From Candidatus Cardinium hertigii (GTDB lineage Bacteria > Bacteroidota > Bacteroidia > Cytophagales > Amoebophilaceae): a stretch of 64,000 bases of DNA. The position numbers and the translations under genes are program-made. The notes under the pieces are model-generated. The model saw only the letters and a program-made list of their open reading frames with translations. It did not search any database and had not been told where the DNA came from. Within the stretch, counting starts at the first letter, position 1, and each line of letters starts with the position of its first letter. Of the stretch, positions 46,021 to 54,814 are shown in pieces. Where the stretch lies: positions 372,001 through 436,000 of the forward strand of contig NZ_CP029619.1 in the NCBI RefSeq assembly GCF_003176915.1. The letters run 5' to 3'.

Positions 46021-46047
46021 CTATAGTTGTTGTATCATAGGCTATAG
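46021..46047 (+). promoter_or_regulatory. Paired CTATAG boxes, copy 6
   Basis: CTATAG at 46021 and 46042, 21 bp apart, ending 30 bp before the start codon. Confidence 0.55.
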
Positions 46048-46077
46048 CTGTATGAAACTAATTTTTTATTATTCACA

Positions 46078-49000
46078 ATGACACTATTCAATAATTTACC
46101 CCTTGTAATGATAGTCGCTTTTTTGCTATTGACTCTGGTAGTAGGGCTCTATTACAGTAAGAAAGTAAGAACTTTGCGAGAATATGCTATAGGAAATAAG
46201 GACTTTGCTACGGCTACGCTAGTGGCAACATTACTAGCAACTGCTTGGGGCGGCGGTGGATTAATACGTACAGTGGAGGAGATCTATAGCCGAGGATTTT
46301 ATCATATTTGTATTTCATTTTCTAGTGTTATTAGTTTGTGGATTATTAGTTTACTGGCATTTCGGATGGGACCATTTATGGAAAATCTTTCTGTATCAGA
46401 AACTATAGGTAGTGTATATGGTAAATATCCAAGGATTATCGCTTCTCTGGCATATGTTATTGCTTCTATTCCTAGTATTACTACACAAATTAAAGTAACT
46501 GCTTTGGCTATAAGTATGAGTACAGAGCTAAATGATTCAATAAAAAATTATAGTATAGTATTTGCCGCTTTTATTCTTGTCTTTTATTCTACCTTTGGTG
46601 GTATTCGAGCCGTTACTTTCACTGATGTACTGCAATTTATAACTTTTACCATTATCATACCCTTACTTACCTTATCTCTATTTGAAGTTATTAATAAACC
46701 AGTTGTAGCTTGTTTACAAAGCCACCAAAAATTTCAGCCTTATAGTGTATTTCGTTTTGACATGCAGTTGATGGCAATGGTTAGTTTATTTTTGTCCAAT
46801 TTAATGTCTAGTACAATAGCACCTGCTAAGATACAAAGATTATACATGTCATCTGGGACCGTCCAAGCACATAAAGTTTTCTGGTACTCGAGTATTTTTA
46901 ACATTATAATAACAGGTTGTGTTGTTTTAATTGGGCTATTTGCTTTTGTAAATTCAGACTCCTTGCCAAAAGAAACCGTATGGAACCATATTATGGAATC
47001 CATTCACCCTATTTTTAAGGGTTTGATTTCTATTAGTCTACTAGCTATGGCTATGTCTACAGCTGACTCTAAATTAAACACTTGTGCTATTATGATTAGT
47101 CATGATTTGATAGAAAGTATAAAAAATATAAAATTTCCATGTGTACACTCCCATCAAAACCGTTTTATGGCACGTATAATTAGTGTGCTAGATTTATGCT
47201 TAAAACCAGTACTAGCTTACCCTATTCGATTAGCTAGGATTACTACCCTAATTATAGGATTTTTAGCTATGGTTTTAGCTTTTAAGTATAAAGATTTATT
47301 AAAATTAATGACATTGGTTATTAATTTATATGTACCCGTTGTAACAGCCCCTTTTATTTTATCTGTTTTTGGTTTTCGGAGCAGTTCTCGTACAGCTGTT
47401 ATTGGAATGATTACAGGTGTATTAACTATGAAAGCTTGGAATCAATGGATTAAACCAAGCACAATCCCATCCACTGTAATAGGTGTAGATGGTGCTTTTT
47501 TTTGCATGCTAGCCAACGGATTAGCGATGCTGCTCGCCCACTATCTATTGCCGCAACCAGCAGGAACCGGATGGGTACCTCCTGATAAAATTTACCTACA
47601 GAGGCAACAGGAAAAGGAAAGAATCGCAAGACGTAATAAAAAAGAACGAACCATCACAAAAGAAAATTTAGCCAAACTGAAACCCAATGCCATTGCCTTG
47701 GTATTAGTAGGGATTTACTTGATTGTATCTAGCTTAGTTAGCAATTATTACTACAACGGGCAATTCAAAGCTTTATGGCAATGCCTTCCCTTTTGTATGC
47801 TAGGGGTTGGGTATATAGGTTATGTAGCCTTCTTGAAGGAAAATAACAAAATCCCAGATTGGGCAATAGGCAAATATTGGTTTATAAGTGTATTAGTTGG
47901 ATTCCCGCTCCATCTTCTCTTTAGCTGCTTCCTATGCAAAACACTTTTAGTCCCCTTCATTTTATTTTTTACCCATGGAACAGTTCTATTGTGGACACTT
48001 CCGTTGTATTGGAGCCTAAGAGGGCTAGCTATTACGGCAGGGGGTATGCTAGTAGCTATTTGTTATTGTAAAGCAACGGTAGTATGGCCTCCTATTACAC
48101 TATTATTGCCCATACTACCATTTGGGTTGCTGCTTTTGGTGGGTAATGTTTGGGCAAAAAACAGTATTGTACAAAAGGAATCCCGTAATCTTTATTTCCT
48201 GCAGAAACAGGCCACACAAGAAGCCTATGAACTAAAAAAATTAGCCTATAGTGAAGAACTCCCTACTGCTTCTCCTCAAAGCCTCTTAGCCCAAGAGGGA
48301 ACTATTTTAGAAAAAGCCATCCAAAATGTTACGCAATCTATTGCCTTTGTAGATAGTACCACTCCTTTCCTTAAAGAAGACTTCCAAAGCATCATCGATA
48401 AATTTGCAGAATGGGCTTACTATTTTAGATCACGGGCCAAACGCCAAGACCAGCTTCTTTTACAACCGACTGCTATCCCATTAGAAGCGCTTATCGATGC
48501 AGGAGAGGTAGCCTACCAAAAAGAAAAAGGCTACTTACCTGGTTTATGGATAGAGGAATCCGTAAATATACCCGATACGCTGCTAGGCGATAGGGAACAG
48601 TTGGTACGGCTTCTCTTCCTGGCCCTTAATCATGTAAGGCAATCCAGCGTTTCCTTTCGTTCCACTATTACGCTACAGCTGCAGCCTACCCAATTGCGCT
48701 ACAAAAAAAGAGAACCGCTTGAAGCGGATGGAACTCCTGCTTGTATCTCTTTTCCTGCGTTGGCTTTGGTATTGCGTACAGAAAATAAAAATATCCCCCT
48801 ATTTACTATACAAGCAATATATGACGTAGAAGATGCTTCCATTACCCAACCAGTGGATCCTTTTGTATCTCCGCAAAAGGTAAACCTACACAAAGAAAAT
48901 TTAGCATCGATTGTGCATGCGCACTATGGACTTCTGTTGTTGCCGCATGCAGAACAGCTGGTCTGCCTACTCCCCCTAGATGTAACCCAAGTAAGAGAGG

Positions 49001-49668
49001 AGATGCTAGCACTTTCCTTACCGAGGGAAGCCGGTACCCAAGAGGAAACGTCTATTACGCCCCATGAAAAGACCGCATCACTAGCAACATTGTCCGCTTT
49101 TCATGATTGGATTCCTTCCTTTGAAAGTATAGATTCTTCCCTTATTGCAGAGATATTGCTCTTACTGCGGCGTTGCTATGGATTTAAACGGCATGCATCG
49201 GGTCAGCTTTTTTATGTACGAGCCGTAGCGATTGCTGAGTGGGTAGCTGCCTGGACAGATGGCCATGCTAAACTGGTTTATGCGACGCTGCTGTATGACT
49301 TGGTCCGCTATACCAGACTGCCGCTTTCCTATATCAAAGGTAATTATAATATGGGGGTGTACTGTTTTGTAGAGAATGTAATCGCTATAGACAGCCGGGA
49401 GCGTTTAGAGGAATCGCTGCTGGCTATTACCAACCGCTTGAAGGAATCCTTGCAAAAAGAGCATATTTCTGTACTCTATGTGAAGCTGGCAGAGCGGCTA
49501 TACGATTTAAAACAGGCTTCCGGATACAAAGATCCTACCATTGTACAAGCCATGGCCAAAGAAAGTTTAACCATTGACGTGGAGCTGGCCCAACGCTATG
49601 GAGAACCAGGTATGGCTATTCTTTTGAAGCACGCAGCTGAGGAAGCATTGCTTATAAACAAACAATAG
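46078..49668 (+). CDS. Array copy 6: symporter - kinase-like - HD-like fusion
   Basis: 1196 aa, the longest copy. The extra length is a loop of about 20 residues after the sodium-site helix (around 350-385, FPCVHSHQNRF). The core (TAWGGGGLIRTVEEIYSRG, ISLWIISLLAFRMGPFMENL) is nearest copy 1, while the PPITLLLPILPFG helices match copies 2 and 5 and the TENKNIPLFT kinase-like variant resembles copy 2 and the tail fragment. The HD-like domain is inactive. The last residues are LLINKQ instead of the acidic, proline-containing end of copies 1-5. As the last unit, its tail has diverged most. Confidence 0.88.
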   Translation: MTLFNNLPLVMIVAFLLLTLVVGLYYSKKVRTLREYAIGNKDFATATLVATLLATAWGGGGLIRTVEEIYSRGFYHICISFSSVISLWIISLLAFRMGPFMENLSVSETIGSVYGKYPRIIASLAYVIASIPSITTQIKVTALAISMSTELNDSIKNYSIVFAAFILVFYSTFGGIRAVTFTDVLQFITFTIIIPLLTLSLFEVINKPVVACLQSHQKFQPYSVFRFDMQLMAMVSLFLSNLMSSTIAPAKIQRLYMSSGTVQAHKVFWYSSIFNIIITGCVVLIGLFAFVNSDSLPKETVWNHIMESIHPIFKGLISISLLAMAMSTADSKLNTCAIMISHDLIESIKNIKFPCVHSHQNRFMARIISVLDLCLKPVLAYPIRLARITTLIIGFLAMVLAFKYKDLLKLMTLVINLYVPVVTAPFILSVFGFRSSSRTAVIGMITGVLTMKAWNQWIKPSTIPSTVIGVDGAFFCMLANGLAMLLAHYLLPQPAGTGWVPPDKIYLQRQQEKERIARRNKKERTITKENLAKLKPNAIALVLVGIYLIVSSLVSNYYYNGQFKALWQCLPFCMLGVGYIGYVAFLKENNKIPDWAIGKYWFISVLVGFPLHLLFSCFLCKTLLVPFILFFTHGTVLLWTLPLYWSLRGLAITAGGMLVAICYCKATVVWPPITLLLPILPFGLLLLVGNVWAKNSIVQKESRNLYFLQKQATQEAYELKKLAYSEELPTASPQSLLAQEGTILEKAIQNVTQSIAFVDSTTPFLKEDFQSIIDKFAEWAYYFRSRAKRQDQLLLQPTAIPLEALIDAGEVAYQKEKGYLPGLWIEESVNIPDTLLGDREQLVRLLFLALNHVRQSSVSFRSTITLQLQPTQLRYKKREPLEADGTPACISFPALALVLRTENKNIPLFTIQAIYDVEDASITQPVDPFVSPQKVNLHKENLASIVHAHYGLLLLPHAEQLVCLLPLDVTQVREEMLALSLPREAGTQEETSITPHEKTASLATLSAFHDWIPSFESIDSSLIAEILLLLRRCYGFKRHASGQLFYVRAVAIAEWVAAWTDGHAKLVYATLLYDLVRYTRLPLSYIKGNYNMGVYCFVENVIAIDSRERLEESLLAITNRLKESLQKEHISVLYVKLAERLYDLKQASGYKDPTIVQAMAKESLTIDVELAQRYGEPGMAILLKHAAEEALLINKQ

Positions 49669-49787
49669 CATTCATTTGGTAATGATACTTTTGTATGTAA
49701 GATTAAGTTAGCTGCAGGTAATACATACTAAGCTAGTTTTTCAAGGATACAGTTTATGCTCTGTTTGCGTTTAAACCATAAGACAGT

Positions 49788-50771
49788 ATGACCAGCCATC
49801 TAAAGCATGATGCTTTAATCAAAAAGATCTTAACGGATCAACTAGCTGCACAGGAATTCCTAGAACACTATTTACCAGCTGACTTTAAAGCGCTTGTTGA
49901 TTTAAGTCAAATCACCATAGAAAAAGAATCTTTTGTTGAAGATAACCTTAAAAGAAAACTAACCGATCTCCTCTATTCCGTTAAAACCAAAAATCAGGAA
50001 AAAGCTTTTGTCTATGTATTAATTGAAGCACAGGTTATACCAGATCATTGGATGGCATTGCGCTTATGGAAATACATGCTTTTGTTATGTGAACGCAATA
50101 GGAAAAATAAAAACAGTTTACCTTTAATATGTCCCATTGTAATTTACCACGGCTCTAAACCATACCATGCACCCAGGAATATATGGCAATTGTTTAGCAA
50201 CCCTGAACAAGCCCAAAAATTAATGGGGGAAGAGTATCAACTGATTGATTTACAAAGCATGTCAGATGATGCCATTTTACAAAAGAAACATTTGGCTATG
50301 TTTGAATACCTGCTTAAACACATCCATAAACGCGATATACTCAAATTATGGGAAAACGTATTTACACACTGCCAACACGCTCTATTAGTAGATAAAGAAA
50401 AAGGTTATATTTGTATAAAGGCTTTGGTATGGTATAGCGATGCTAAGTTACCGGAAGAAAAACAGGCGGCATTAGAACGGGTCATCTCGAGCCATTTATC
50501 TAAAGAAGAAACAGCTACGATTATGAGAACCATTGCACAAAAATACATTGAGGAAGGCAGACAGCAGGGGATAATGCAAGGAATGGAGAAAGGAATGGAG
50601 AAAGGAATGGAAAAAGGCAGGCAACAAGGAATAATGCAAGGAATGGAGAAAGGTAAAATGGAAAGGAATCTTGAAATAGCTAAAGTCTTGCTGGCGGATG
50701 GTGTTGAGGTCTCCTTTATTGCGAAAATTACTGGACTTGATACGGTTTTTATTGCTTCACTTCAATTATAA
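49788..50771 (+). CDS. Rpn-family recombination-promoting nuclease / transposase
   Basis: 327 aa, intact. The N-terminal half is the PD-(D/E)XK-type nuclease fold of the Rpn (YhgA-like, PDDEXK transposase) family: LTDLLYSVKTKNQEKAFVYV leads into LIEAQ, with the acidic residues and EAQ variant of the motif. Known members are DNA endonucleases that stimulate RecA-independent recombination. The C-terminal part has a repetitive basic/acidic helix (GMEKG units, RQQGIMQ) followed by a small terminal domain (FIAKITGLD). It sits immediately beyond the recombining array and has a dead full-length relative at 5457 and a fragment at 4981. A link to array rearrangement is inference. Confidence 0.88.
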   Translation: MTSHLKHDALIKKILTDQLAAQEFLEHYLPADFKALVDLSQITIEKESFVEDNLKRKLTDLLYSVKTKNQEKAFVYVLIEAQVIPDHWMALRLWKYMLLLCERNRKNKNSLPLICPIVIYHGSKPYHAPRNIWQLFSNPEQAQKLMGEEYQLIDLQSMSDDAILQKKHLAMFEYLLKHIHKRDILKLWENVFTHCQHALLVDKEKGYICIKALVWYSDAKLPEEKQAALERVISSHLSKEETATIMRTIAQKYIEEGRQQGIMQGMEKGMEKGMEKGRQQGIMQGMEKGKMERNLEIAKVLLADGVEVSFIAKITGLDTVFIASLQL

Positions 50772-51002
50772 ATTGACAATAATTCATCCTAGTAAGAGAG
50801 AAGCGCTCTCTTAACTATGTAATACCATTTTGATTTATATCTCTCCCTAACTAAGGGTAACTAACTATACTCCTTATAATTGTTTAGTATCAATGCCCCA
50901 AGTAAAGAGTAAATGCTCCTAGAAGGATTGCATTACCCGCTCTAATCCTACAATAAATAATATGGTCGGTCTACCCATATATATAGCCATTATAGTTTCA
51001 TA
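50772..51002. other. Convergent intergenic spacer
   Basis: No feature recognised. It lies between the ends of the Rpn and carboxypeptidase genes. Confidence 0.4.
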
Positions 51003-52511
51003 TTAAAAAATAGCAAGATTGGTATATTTTTGGGTTATATACTCTTTATAGGATTGTACAGCCATAGGAGTTTCTGTAATAGATTGAATAATTTGTGCTA
51101 CACTATATATCCTTCCAAATTGATGTATTCGCTCACGTAACCAATCACGCATAAAAGAAAACTTCCCAGTAGCTATGTTTTCCTTCCAAGCTGGAAAACT
51201 TTGTTCAAAAGCATGAAAACATTGTGCTGCATATATGTTACCTAATGCATAGGTAGGGAAATAGCCAAAAGAACCACTAGACCAATGAATATCTTGTAGA
51301 CATCCCTCTGCATCGTTAGTAGGCGTAATACCTAGCAATCTTTTCATTTCATCATTCCACAAATGAGGAACATCTTCTACCTCAATAGTGCCTTCTATTA
51401 ACTGTTTTTCTAATTTAAACCTAAGTATAATATGCAATGGATAGGTTATTTCATCTGCGTAAATACGTACACAAGAAGGCCGAATGTGGTTGATATGTTG
51501 ATAAAAATCAGATAAAGCAAGCTGCTTAAACTGAGGAAAAATCATTTGAAACTTAGGATAAAAATATTTCCAGAAAGGTAAAGATTTCCCCACCATTACC
51601 TCCCACCACCTAGATTGACTTTCATGTAATCCCATAGAAGCAGCTTGACCAGCTGGTGTAGCCCATTCTTCTTTAGAAAGACCTAACTCATAAAGCGCAT
51701 GCCCTCCCTCATGTAAGGTGGCAAAAATGTTTTCTAATAATCCATTGTCCTTATGAATCGTAAACCTTACATCCGTAGGATGAATGCCCATGCAAAAAGG
51801 ATGTACAGAAAAATCTACCCTGCTATTGTGATTGTTATAAAGACCCAAAGAGTCCAAAATCAGCTGATTGAACGACATCAAATCTGCTTGCGCAAAAGAA
51901 CCCTCAAAATAAACCTCATAAGGACTGTTTTTCCCACTGGTTCTTTTTACTTTATCCAATAAAAAATATTCTAAATCAGAAAAAAGAGAAGACAAATCCT
52001 CTGTTGTTATACCTGGCTCATATAGATCCAGCAGCGCGTCATAGGGCGTAGTTGTGTAACCCAATAGGTTAGCTTTTTCTTGATTAAGCGCTACTACTTT
52101 TTGTAACCATGGACTAAATAAAGCAAAATTAGCGGTTTTTTTAGCTTCTTTCCATACTTCTGTTGCCTTAGTGACTACTGTATAATACGTTTGAATGAAA
52201 GATTTAGTCAGCTTAGTCATACGCTTAAAATCTCTAGCCCATTCCCTAAGGTTCGCTGCTTCCGTAAAAGAAAGATCTTTTATTTTAATATTTTCCGTAT
52301 TAATATCGATCATTGCTTCTAATGCATCCCGATAAGCAGCACTGGTTGTTTCTTTATAAAGCAGAGAAGCTAGGTAAGCGAGCTGTTTGGAACGTATTTC
52401 AACAGCAGCAGCAGGCATACAAACTTGTTGATCCCATTCTAAAAGCTGTTCTATTTGACGCAATAGCTGAATATGGCTGAACTTTTCTATAAAATCTTTA
52501 TACAAGGACAT
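51003..52511 (-). CDS. Carboxypeptidase Taq (M32 metallopeptidase)
   Basis: A cytoplasmic zinc carboxypeptidase that trims C-terminal residues from peptides. The 502-aa length is typical. The zinc motif HExxH is H267-E268-G-G-H271 in LHEGGHALYE. The family segments MGLHESQSRWWE, RPSCVRIYADEITYPLHI and WNDEMKRLLGI are all present. The gene is monocistronic. In an endosymbiont it probably recycles imported host peptides. Confidence 0.93.
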   Translation of the reverse strand: MSLYKDFIEKFSHIQLLRQIEQLLEWDQQVCMPAAAVEIRSKQLAYLASLLYKETTSAAYRDALEAMIDINTENIKIKDLSFTEAANLREWARDFKRMTKLTKSFIQTYYTVVTKATEVWKEAKKTANFALFSPWLQKVVALNQEKANLLGYTTTPYDALLDLYEPGITTEDLSSLFSDLEYFLLDKVKRTSGKNSPYEVYFEGSFAQADLMSFNQLILDSLGLYNNHNSRVDFSVHPFCMGIHPTDVRFTIHKDNGLLENIFATLHEGGHALYELGLSKEEWATPAGQAASMGLHESQSRWWEVMVGKSLPFWKYFYPKFQMIFPQFKQLALSDFYQHINHIRPSCVRIYADEITYPLHIILRFKLEKQLIEGTIEVEDVPHLWNDEMKRLLGITPTNDAEGCLQDIHWSSGSFGYFPTYALGNIYAAQCFHAFEQSFPAWKENIATGKFSFMRDWLRERIHQFGRIYSVAQIIQSITETPMAVQSYKEYITQKYTNLAIF

Positions 52512-52909
52512 AACTGATTAAATTAAATAGCCTGTTGCAAACAAACAAGTAGCTAAAAGGAGAAGAGCAACTATAGGTAAATTGAACCATTAAAAATTTT
52601 TTTATCCTGTTTTACTCCGGCTGCCAAACAGGGGAAACCATCTATGGGGACCCCTGGTATGTTAAGTAAATTAGCTGTACTACGCAAATTAGCATCCTCT
52701 TGTGCATTGCTTTGCTGACCGACAAAACTCCTTCCCATATAGTTGAATCACCTACTCAATGAGTTGTTTTTAACGGAAATGCGCCAACTGGTTGGTAATG
52801 TAAATATTTTTATAGCAGCATATATTGATACCTAGCTGTAATTAAGCTAGCTGTAAGGTAAACTATAATCGTACCATGTGCCTAAGCTGTCTATAACAGC
52901 TACTACAGT
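52512..52909. other. Intergenic region with decayed array leader
   Basis: Positions about 52790-52860 weakly match the array leader (TTTTATAGC..CATATATTG, CTTAGCTGT-like CCTAGCTGTAATTAAGCTAG). On the minus strand a 55-codon ORF (52571-52738, MGRSFVGQQSNAQEDANL) precedes the carboxypeptidase gene by about 60 bp. It has no recognisable domain and could be a gene remnant. Confidence 0.35.
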
Positions 52910-52972
52910 AGTGGCTTCTGATACCAACCTTAGTAATAGAGCTGTATTACAGTAGAGCGGTAACTACTCTTT
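52910..52972 (+). pseudogene. Array gene 5' fossil
   Basis: ACCTTAGTAATAGAGCTGTATTACAGTAGAGCGGTAACTACT-like sequence parallels codons 14-36 of the array genes (LTLVVGLYYSRKVTTF), with small changes and no start. It is a trace of a further unit beyond the present right end of the array. Confidence 0.6.
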
Positions 52973-52994
52973 GCAAAAGGAGACTAGAGAACTT

Positions 52995-53705
52995 TTATGT
53001 TGTTTTATGGAGGCGTATAAATTTAGTAGTACCTCCAAAAGTTTGGTTCCCTCCCTTTTTATTTTTATACCTTTGAGCATACAGGTAACCTACGATTGCG
53101 CCACCCAACTGCGCTACATAATGACCGGCATGCTTACCCGTTAATTGCATAAAAGAAAAAAGCAGTAAAAAGACTACTACTACACGTAGCGGAAGAGATA
53201 TAAAAAACAAATTTACTTTTAAATCAGGAATTAAAACACAAACTGCTACCATAATAGCATAAATAGCAGGTAAAGGACCATGTAAATAAGCAAGGCTCTC
53301 TTTAAAGGGAGGGGAGAGTTGGTAGAGCGCAAAAAAAGCACAAGCGCCTGCTATTTTCCCTAAACAATAAAGATACACAACGCTTTTCGTATGTGTAACC
53401 AACCGAATGCTTTGACCAAAAGTATAGAGCATAAGCATATCTAAACCCAACTCTAGAAAGCTATGGTGCACAAAAGAATAGGTAACAATCGCCCAAGGCC
53501 GCTTCAACAGTAAAACAAAACAAGAAGGAAGGGTCAATTGCTCGTAAAGTAGGGGCATACGGCTTGCATACCCGCAAATGTAAAAAAATGTATGTAGCAA
53601 GCCAATCAATACAAAACTTAAAATATGCAGCCATATTAACTGCATCCAACCACTTTTAGGTTGCTTAAACTGACTACGTAAGTAGTGGTACAAAAAATTT
53701 GTCAT
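52995..53705 (-). CDS. Rhomboid-family protein lacking catalytic residues
   Basis: 236 aa with six predicted helices and rhomboid landmarks: SFVHHSFLELGLDMLMLYTFG in place of the HxxxN helix, an IAGACAFFALY helix and the LGGAIVGYLYA last helix. The catalytic GxSG reads G143-P-L-P146, so Leu145 replaces the serine. The catalytic His before LGG is Gln199 in HYVAQLGG. Both members of the dyad are gone, so it should be a pseudoprotease that binds rather than cuts membrane proteins (compare iRhoms/derlins). The frame is intact, so it is probably still expressed. Confidence 0.78.
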   Translation of the reverse strand: MTNFLYHYLRSQFKQPKSGWMQLIWLHILSFVLIGLLHTFFYICGYASRMPLLYEQLTLPSCFVLLLKRPWAIVTYSFVHHSFLELGLDMLMLYTFGQSIRLVTHTKSVVYLYCLGKIAGACAFFALYQLSPPFKESLAYLHGPLPAIYAIMVAVCVLIPDLKVNLFFISLPLRVVVVFLLLFSFMQLTGKHAGHYVAQLGGAIVGYLYAQRYKNKKGGNQTFGGTTKFIRLHKTT

Positions 53706-53927
53706 AACTAAAAAAATAGAATTCTACACCTATGCATATTACATTAATTTAATATATTCTGTATAGGGTTTGCTTATTCACTTGCTATTTTAAATAGGAC
53801 TGTTAAAGCCTTTTGCTCTAGCGCATAAAGCTTAGCGGTCTTACCTAGTAAGCATAACTTTCCCTACTATTTCGAATAGGTACGTTCACTATATTAAACT
53901 AATTACAAATACAAATATATTAAGTAT
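53706..53927. other. Divergent intergenic region
   Basis: 222 bp between the rhomboid-like gene and the helical protein. It probably holds both promoters; no motif is certain. Confidence 0.4.
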
Positions 53928-54542
53928 ATGCTAACTACGCTAAGAAAAAGAAACCAAAAGAGAACCATTGTACTAGGATCCTGGTTGGTGTTGGTTTATC
54001 AAGGATGCACCAGCAATGGTAAACAATCTATGAAACAGCAATTGTATGCTCCTACTGAAGCAATAAGTGCTATCCCTTCGGCTCCGTCACGCTCCCTATC
54101 AGAAGATTTACCTGAATTGAAAAGCTTAACTAAAAAAGAAGCTAAGCAAAAAGCAAAAAATAAATTAACAGAAACTGAAAAAGCCATCAACCAATGTTTC
54201 AACTATGCAAGGCATATTCAACAAAAAAATTACCAGGAACAATTGGGCGAGATCATGTTGCATAAAACGTGTATAACATGGATAGGTCATCGTCTTTTAC
54301 AAAGCAGCATTCAAACAAAAACAGGGCAAATAGGTCTATTAGAGGCAACCTTTACTGATGCCATGCAATACTTTCATGAAGCAACACCCTATATTTTACA
54401 AGCGAAACAACTAAAGTCTAACAAAGCATATAAAAAAATGCACCAAACACATGAAAAACTAAGAAAACAATTGGACTTTATTCGAGATGAGATAGTACAA
54501 ATCAACGCTTTCATGAAACAGCAGCATGTATTTCGCAAATGA
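53928..54542 (+). CDS. Hypothetical exported helical protein
   Basis: 204 aa, not recognised. A basic start and hydrophobic stretch (TIVLGSWLVLVYQGC) resemble a lipoprotein signal, although the residues before Cys27 fit the lipobox only loosely. A Ser/Pro-rich linker follows, then a lysine-rich helical region (LKSLTKKEAKQKAKNKLTET) and predicted coiled coil to the end. It sits 272 bp upstream of rpsL and is unlikely to belong to that operon. Export is inference. Confidence 0.6.
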   Translation: MLTTLRKRNQKRTIVLGSWLVLVYQGCTSNGKQSMKQQLYAPTEAISAIPSAPSRSLSEDLPELKSLTKKEAKQKAKNKLTETEKAINQCFNYARHIQQKNYQEQLGEIMLHKTCITWIGHRLLQSSIQTKTGQIGLLEATFTDAMQYFHEATPYILQAKQLKSNKAYKKMHQTHEKLRKQLDFIRDEIVQINAFMKQQHVFRK

Positions 54543-54814
54543 AATAACTAAAATCTAACAAAGCATATAAAAACACAGCAAACATAAGTCAACTAAAAGG
54601 ATAATTAGGACTTTACCTACAAGAATATATCAGATTATTTAACTATATTTGAGGGAAAGTAATCTATTTAATAGCTCAATACCCTCTAGAGATAGGGGAA
54701 GGCTGTTTGTGTTACCAGCTAATTCGTTTTACACATTTTTAGCTTTAGCAAAAATATTAAAAGATACAGCAGTATGCTACTTCAGGATTTCGTAACAATT
54801 ACTATATTCCGTTC

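Larger units (their letters stand above)
24780..49668 (+). repeat. Tandem array of symporter-fusion genes, ~3.8-kb unit
   Basis: Start-to-start spacing of the six full copies is 3791, 3799, 3813, 3809 and 3791 bp. Leaders of about 230 bp, the first ~58 codons, and roughly the 3' 2 kb of each unit are nearly identical; the transport core between them is not. The left end carries a tail fragment and a symporter-only gene. HU lies on the left flank and an Rpn nuclease on the right. Confidence 0.95.
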
